Origin: Candidatus Westeberhardia cardiocondylae
Lineage (GTDB): Bacteria > Pseudomonadota > Gammaproteobacteria > Enterobacterales > Enterobacteriaceae
DNA length: 62,198 nucleotides
Assembly (NCBI GenBank): GCA_024648765.1
Contig: JABYQC010000002.1
Location: forward strand, 1-62,198
Direction of reading: 5' to 3'
This document shows, piece by piece, positions 57,571 through 62,198 of this stretch (position 1 is its first letter; every line of letters starts with the position of its first letter). Made by a program: the position numbers and the translations under genes. The notes under the pieces are model-generated. The model did no database searches. It was not told the origin of the DNA and saw nothing but the letters and a program-made list of their open reading frames with translations.

Positions 57571-60399
57571 ATGAAAAATTACAAAAATACCTTAAACATG
57601 CCAAAAACAAACTTTCCAATGAAAGGAAATCTACAAAAAAAAGAACCTAAAATATTACAAGAATGGACAAAAACAAATTTATACAAAAAAATCCGAAAAG
57701 AAAAACAAGGAAAAAAAATATTTATTTTACACGATGGACCTTTATACGCTAACGGAAACATTCATATAGGTCACGCAATTAACAAAATTTTAAAAGATAT
57801 CATTATTAAAGAAAAAGGATTAATGGGATATAATGCACCATATATACCTGGATGGGACTGTCACGGATTACCAATAGAAATAAAAATAGAAAAAAAAATA
57901 GGAAAACCAGGAAAAAACATGGATCATACAAAATTCAGAATATCATGCCAAAAATATGCAAATGCACAAATTAAAAAACAAAAAAAAGATTTTATTCGAC
58001 TAGGAATATTTGGAGACTGGGAAAATCCGTATTTAACTATGCATCCTTCCACTGTAGCAAATACTATGCTAACTTTCAAAAAAATACTTTCTCAAGGACA
58101 CATATATCAAGGAATTAAACCAACATATTGGTGTTTCAATTGTACTTCCACATTAGCAGAATCAGAAATAGAATATTACGACATAAATTCTGTAGCAATA
58201 TACTGTACATTTAAAATACATGATACAAAAAAAATAACAGAAACATTCAATATACCAAAATCTCACAATGCAATCTATCCAGTCGTATGGACTACTAATC
58301 CATGGACATTACCAGGAAACCAAGCTATTGCTATACATCCAGAACAAAACTACCAATTAATTCAAATAAACAACAACAAAGTAATTATAATTAACGAAAA
58401 ACTCGTACAATACATAATACAAAAAGCACAAATAACAACATGGAAAATCATAGGAACTACACAAGGAAAAAATCTGCAAAATATTATATGTCAAAATCCT
58501 ATAACTAATCACAATATACCAATTGTATCAAACGAAAAAATTACCAACAAAATAGGCACAGGATTAGTACATATCGCCCCAGGACACGGATTACTTGATT
58601 ATCTCATAGCAAAAAAATACAAACTCAAAATTATTAACTTAATTAACAAAAATGGATTATACCAATCAAAAATATTTGATAAATTAAATGGACTAAACAT
58701 AAAACAAATCAATACAAAAATCATACAAACTCTACAAAAAAATAATACACTATTTCATATAGACAATATACAACATTCTTACCCACATTGTTGGAGACAC
58801 AAAACAAAAGTAATTTTTCGTTCAACAAAACAATGGTTCATATCTGTACCAAAAAAACAACTTTTAGATTCATCTAAAACATCACCAATTAACCAAGTAA
58901 ATTGGTTTCCTAAATGGGGAAAAACCAGAATAAAAGCTATGTTAGCCAACTGTCCAGATTGGTGCATTTCCAGACAAAGAATATGGGGAATACCAATTCC
59001 TTTATTTGTACATAAAAAAACAAATACATTACATCCAAACACCCTAAATCTTATAGAAAAAATAGCAAATAAAATAAAAAAACAAGGAACACAATTCTGG
59101 TGGAATTTAAAAATACAAGATATACTGAATATAAAAGAATCACAAAATTATTATAAAATTACAGACACATTAGACATTTGGTTTGATTCCGGATCTACAT
59201 ACTTTACAGTTATCCAAACAAGACCAGAATTTATGCATCACACACCTAACATATATTTAGAAGGACACGATCAATACAGAGGATGGTTTATGTCATCTTT
59301 AATTATTTCGAATGCTATAGAAAAAAAACCACCATATAAAAATATAATAAGTCATGGATTTGCAGTAGATAAAAATGGACATAAAATGTCAAAATCTCTA
59401 GGAAACATAATTACACCAAAAGAAATAATCAATAAATTTGGAGCAGATATTATAAGATTATGGACAGCATCTACAAATTATACCAACGAAATCACCATGT
59501 CCGAAAAATTTTTACAAAATACTATTGATATTTATAGAAAAATACGAAATACAGCAAGATTTCTCTTAAGTAATCTTAACGATTTTGATCCAAATATACA
59601 TATCATTCCACAAAAACATATGATAGCACTAGATTGTTGGGCAATAAGTTATACAAAAAAAACACAAAAAAACATCATTGCATTATATGAAAAATACGAC
59701 TTTCATAATGTTGTGCAAAAAATCATGAATTTTTGTTCCATAAAAATGAGCTCTTTTTATTTAGACATTATAAAAGATAGGCAATACACCACTATAAAAC
59801 ACAGCGTAAATAGACGTAGTTGTCAAACTGCTATGTATCACATTATCCAAGCATTAGTACGATGGATATCTCCTATAATATCGTTTACTGCACAAGAAAT
59901 ATGGCAACATATTCCAGGACAACACAAAACGCATTTATTTACTGAAGAATGGTATAAAAATTTATACCATTTGAATCCAAAAGAAGTACTCAATGAAAAA
60001 TACTGGAATCTAATACAAAAAATAAAAGACGAAATAAACATAATAATAGAAAAAGAAAAAAATAATCATGCAGTACATTCCTCCTTAGAAACAAATGTAA
60101 TTTTATATGCTAAACCAAATCTTGCAAAAAAACTCAAAATAATAGAAAATGAACTATATTTTGCTTTATCAACTTCTTCAGCAAAAATAAAAAATTATTA
60201 CGAAGATCATAAAAAACTTGCAATACCATGCAAAAATTTAAATAATTTAAAAATATTAATAACTAAAGCCAAAGGTGATAAATGTCAAAGATGTTGGCAT
60301 TATACAACAGACATACAAAAAAACACTAAATATCCTACAATCTGTCATCGTTGCATAAACAATATTACAGGAATAGGAGAAACAAGAAAATTCATATAA
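57571..60399 (+). CDS. ileS: Isoleucyl-tRNA synthetase
   Basis: IleRS charges tRNA-Ile. From the second ATG (57571) it has 942 residues (E. coli 938), aligning with MSDYKSTLNLP of E. coli; an ATG six codons earlier is also open. It shows the class I HIGH motif in ANGNIHIGHAINKILKD, GWDCHGLPIE, the editing domain (WTTNPWTLPGNQAIAI), the KMSKS loop in KNGHKMSKSLGN, and the C-terminal zinc ribbon CQRCWHY...CHRC. The nearly invariant HDGPPYANG reads HDGPLYANG. lspA starts one base after the stop. Confidence 0.98.
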   Translation: MKNYKNTLNMPKTNFPMKGNLQKKEPKILQEWTKTNLYKKIRKEKQGKKIFILHDGPLYANGNIHIGHAINKILKDIIIKEKGLMGYNAPYIPGWDCHGLPIEIKIEKKIGKPGKNMDHTKFRISCQKYANAQIKKQKKDFIRLGIFGDWENPYLTMHPSTVANTMLTFKKILSQGHIYQGIKPTYWCFNCTSTLAESEIEYYDINSVAIYCTFKIHDTKKITETFNIPKSHNAIYPVVWTTNPWTLPGNQAIAIHPEQNYQLIQINNNKVIIINEKLVQYIIQKAQITTWKIIGTTQGKNLQNIICQNPITNHNIPIVSNEKITNKIGTGLVHIAPGHGLLDYLIAKKYKLKIINLINKNGLYQSKIFDKLNGLNIKQINTKIIQTLQKNNTLFHIDNIQHSYPHCWRHKTKVIFRSTKQWFISVPKKQLLDSSKTSPINQVNWFPKWGKTRIKAMLANCPDWCISRQRIWGIPIPLFVHKKTNTLHPNTLNLIEKIANKIKKQGTQFWWNLKIQDILNIKESQNYYKITDTLDIWFDSGSTYFTVIQTRPEFMHHTPNIYLEGHDQYRGWFMSSLIISNAIEKKPPYKNIISHGFAVDKNGHKMSKSLGNIITPKEIINKFGADIIRLWTASTNYTNEITMSEKFLQNTIDIYRKIRNTARFLLSNLNDFDPNIHIIPQKHMIALDCWAISYTKKTQKNIIALYEKYDFHNVVQKIMNFCSIKMSSFYLDIIKDRQYTTIKHSVNRRSCQTAMYHIIQALVRWISPIISFTAQEIWQHIPGQHKTHLFTEEWYKNLYHLNPKEVLNEKYWNLIQKIKDEINIIIEKEKNNHAVHSSLETNVILYAKPNLAKKLKIIENELYFALSTSSAKIKNYYEDHKKLAIPCKNLNNLKILITKAKGDKCQRCWHYTTDIQKNTKYPTICHRCINNITGIGETRKFI

Positions 60400-60400
60400 C

Positions 60401-60886
60401 ATGAAAAAAAAAATATATATTTACAAAAAATTATTTTTTCATCTTACGATAATATTTCTTATATTATTAATAGACTTAACAAGTAAAACATGGATAATAA
60501 ATAATATAAAACCAAACAACACAATACCAATAACAAAAAATATTAACCTAACCAATATTTACAATACAGGAATAATATTCGGAATACTTTCCGATGAAGA
60601 AATAAATCAATATACCATTATTTCCACAATATCTATTATATTTCTCATAACAATCATATTAATAATAATACAACAAAAAAAAAGTAAAACATGTAATATT
60701 ATACAATATACCATAATCGTTGGAGGTTCTTTAGGAAACATATTAGACAGAATAATACATAAAAAAGTCACAGATTTTATTGATTTACATATTAATAATT
60801 GGCACTTTCCAAATTTCAATATAGCAGACATCAGTATAATAATCGGAGTAACTTTAATAATAAAAAACACAATACAAAAAAAATAA
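60401..60886 (+). CDS. lspA: Lipoprotein signal peptidase (signal peptidase II)
   Basis: LspA cleaves the signal peptide of prolipoproteins in the inner membrane. The 161 residues have four membrane helices and the two catalytic Asp regions: GGSLGNILDRIIHKKVTDFIDL and FNIADISIIIGV. The Asn of the NTGIIFG segment is also typical. It is translationally coupled to ileS (1-base gap), as in E. coli. The ATG is followed by a 10-A run (60404-60413), a likely slippage site at the very start. Confidence 0.96.
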   Translation: MKKKIYIYKKLFFHLTIIFLILLIDLTSKTWIINNIKPNNTIPITKNINLTNIYNTGIIFGILSDEEINQYTIISTISIIFLITIILIIIQQKKSKTCNIIQYTIIVGGSLGNILDRIIHKKVTDFIDLHINNWHFPNFNIADISIIIGVTLIIKNTIQKK

Positions 60887-60974
60887 TATTTTAAAATTTT
60901 ACAACAAATATAAGAATTTCAAAAAAACCATTAAAAAATATCCAAAAGTTTAACACAACACATCATAGATAAAA

Positions 60975-61787
60975 CTAAATATTTATTCTTGTATAAATCA
61001 TATTAGCTAATATACAATAATCTCGTACATATAAATTTTCAGCACGAAGAAAAATATCAATATTATTTTTCTGTAACTCCTCCCTAGAAAAAAAATAACG
61101 TAAACTATTCCAAAGAGTTTTTCTACGACGACTAAAAACAAAATTAATTAAATATCTTAAATACTTTACATCATGTACAGGAATCAAAGGAACAGAAGGA
61201 ACAAAATGTACTAACGTAGAACACACCTTAGGAATTGGACGAAATGATTCTGGGTAAATATCAAAATTTACAAAAACATTATAAAAATATTGAGCCATTA
61301 CACTCAATTTTCCATACATCCTACTATTTGGTACTGCAATTAAACGATTTGCAACCTCTTTTTGCAATATAAAATGCATATCAAAAATACAATTTATATA
61401 TTTAGAAAGATAAAAAATTATTGACATCGCCATATTATATGGAAGACTACCAAATATTCTCAATAATCTTCCACCATTTTGGGAACATAAAGAAAAAAAA
61501 TTAACTTTTCTGACATCCTGATTAATAAAAATTATTTTATCTTTTAAACAATAACGCGTATATAACATATTAATTAAATCATGATCTATTTCAATAATAG
61601 TTAAATTATTCACAAAATTTAATACAACCTCTGTTAAAGCACCTAATCCAGGTCCAATTTCTACCATAATGTCATTAATCTTAGGATTAATAATATCAAC
61701 TACACTTGTAATATCTTTTGTACTACACAAAAAATTTTGTCCAAATCTTCTCTTTATCCTATAATTTTTATACACGTAATTTGACAT
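60975..61787 (-). CDS. ksgA: 16S rRNA dimethyladenosine transferase (RsmA/KsgA)
   Basis: KsgA dimethylates two adjacent adenosines near the 3' end of 16S rRNA and checks small-subunit assembly. It has 270 residues (E. coli 273): RRFGQNFLCS, SAM-binding VEIGPGLGALTE, IEIDHDL, NQDVRKVNF, and a C-terminal helical domain with RRRKTLWNSLR. The catalytic motif NLPY is SLPY here (IFGSLPYN), an unusual change. It is the last gene before the skew switch, on the strand co-directional with the inferred fork. Confidence 0.97.
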   Translation of the reverse strand: MSNYVYKNYRIKRRFGQNFLCSTKDITSVVDIINPKINDIMVEIGPGLGALTEVVLNFVNNLTIIEIDHDLINMLYTRYCLKDKIIFINQDVRKVNFFSLCSQNGGRLLRIFGSLPYNMAMSIIFYLSKYINCIFDMHFILQKEVANRLIAVPNSRMYGKLSVMAQYFYNVFVNFDIYPESFRPIPKVCSTLVHFVPSVPLIPVHDVKYLRYLINFVFSRRRKTLWNSLRYFFSREELQKNNIDIFLRAENLYVRDYCILANMIYTRINI

Positions 61788-61872
61788 ATAATAATATATT
61801 AAAATAATTCCATATAACTACATTCTCAAGCATGTAATCAAACAACTACTAAAAATTTCATATCTTATTGTG

Positions 61873-61887
61873 TTTAGTTACACTAAA
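61873..61887. repeat. Perfect inverted repeat at the skew switch
   Basis: TTTAGT (61873-61878) and ACTAAA (61882-61887) with a 3-base centre TAC. It lies within about 30 bases of the skew change. It could be a protein site or hairpin; chance is possible. Confidence 0.5.
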
Positions 61888-62153
61888 TATTAAATAGTAT
61901 ACAGATTGTTAAATAAATATTCCAAAGTTTTAGATAGTGTAATATCTTGGAAGTTTTTTGTTTTTTACATACTGTTGCAAAATAAAAGTGATATTTTTTA
62001 TATAAATGTTTCATTAATTGTTAAATTTTTTATGTTTTTTAAATATATATTTATAATGTTACATTAGTACATATATGTTTCATATTTATATAATTTTTTT
62101 ATATTATATATAAATATTATATTTATATATTTGTTTTTATTTATATATAATAG

Positions 62154-62168
62154 TATATATATATATAT
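62154..62168. repeat. TA dinucleotide tract
   Basis: Seven TA units plus T near the window end, inside a longer almost pure A/T segment. It is simple repeat DNA, easily melted and prone to length change. Confidence 0.8.
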
Positions 62169-62198
62169 TATATTATATAATTTTTTCTATATATAATA

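Larger units (their letters stand above)
61788..62198. other. Gene-free region with skew reversal: putative replication origin
   Basis: Bases 61801-61860 have A29 T17 C12 G2. Bases 61861-61920 are balanced (A24 T26 C4 G6). Bases 61921-61980 have A16 T28 C6 G10, and 61981-62040 have A20 T34 C1 G5. The + strand thus changes from A/C-rich to T/G-rich at about 61,850, whereas the 61 kb before it are A/C-rich throughout. Such a minimum of cumulative GC skew normally marks a replication origin. No good DnaA box (TTATCCACA) is seen. The tail from 62,050 on is nearly pure A/T and could serve as an unwinding element. Confidence 0.65.

Overview
The window is part of the chromosome of a strongly reduced, very A+T-rich gammaproteobacterium, almost certainly a long-term obligate insect endosymbiont. 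The encoded proteins are plainly of Enterobacterales type: a fused NuoCD, NrdA/NrdB, a Pta with the long N-terminal domain, TalB, and RpoH. Local gene runs match Escherichia coli: alaS-tRNA-Ser-tRNA-Arg, mreBCD, pcm-nlpD, fabB-truA-accD, pta/ackA-nuoA-N-nrdBA-gyrA, dnaK-dnaJ, and rpsT/ileS-lspA. Between these runs many genes are gone and unrelated E. coli regions are joined. The A+T level, the retained acetyl-CoA carboxylase, fabB, complete complex I and mreBCD fit Wigglesworthia glossinidia (tsetse fly symbiont) best. The presence of aroQ and aroC recalls the G. morsitans-type strains. The species name is inference, not proof. No mobile element, phage, CRISPR array, rRNA or transposase was found.

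Layout. 1-1542: the 3' end of alaS and three tRNA genes (Ser-GCT, Arg-ACG, Arg-CCT). 1588-5113 (minus strand): rpiA, then accC-accB-aroQ. 5835-8425: mreBCD. 9974-15776: eno, pcm, nlpD, then aroC and rpoH on the minus strand. 17607-21089: fabB, truA, accD. 21567-24983 (minus): pta and ackA. 26190-41183: the complete 13-gene nuo operon for respiratory complex I. 41214-44676 (minus): class Ia ribonucleotide reductase. 45331-53399: gyrA, dnaB, ssb, a yibN-like rhodanese and transaldolase. 53473-56797: a well preserved heat-shock (sigma-32 type) promoter followed by dnaK-dnaJ. 56892-61787: rpsT, ileS-lspA, ksgA. 61788-62198: a gene-free A+T stretch where nucleotide skew flips.

How the genes work together. 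AccB, AccC and AccD make malonyl-CoA (AccA is elsewhere) and FabB elongates fatty acids. Eno, RpiA and Tal serve lower glycolysis and the pentose phosphate pathway. Pta and AckA convert acetyl-CoA to acetate with ATP gain, and complex I feeds NADH electrons to quinone. AroQ and AroC belong to the chorismate route. MreBCD, NlpD and LspA point to a retained envelope and rod shape. RpoH together with the intact promoter before dnaK shows a surviving heat-shock circuit.

The whole window up to about 61,850 has A>T and C>G on the + strand, also in non-coding DNA. Beyond that point the signs reverse (T>A, G>C). This marks a minimum of cumulative GC skew, the usual sign of a replication origin, so the window is one replichore arm ending just past a putative origin. 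Minus-strand genes are therefore leading-strand genes, and + strand genes (nuo, gyrA, dnaK, ileS) are transcribed head-on to the inferred fork. About a dozen gene-free stretches of 400-1800 bases hold no recognisable gene remnants. I did not find a clearly novel multi-gene system. The most interesting signals are the putative origin, the conserved sigma-32 promoter, and departures from nearly invariant motifs in KsgA, AccB/AccC, NrdA and GyrA.
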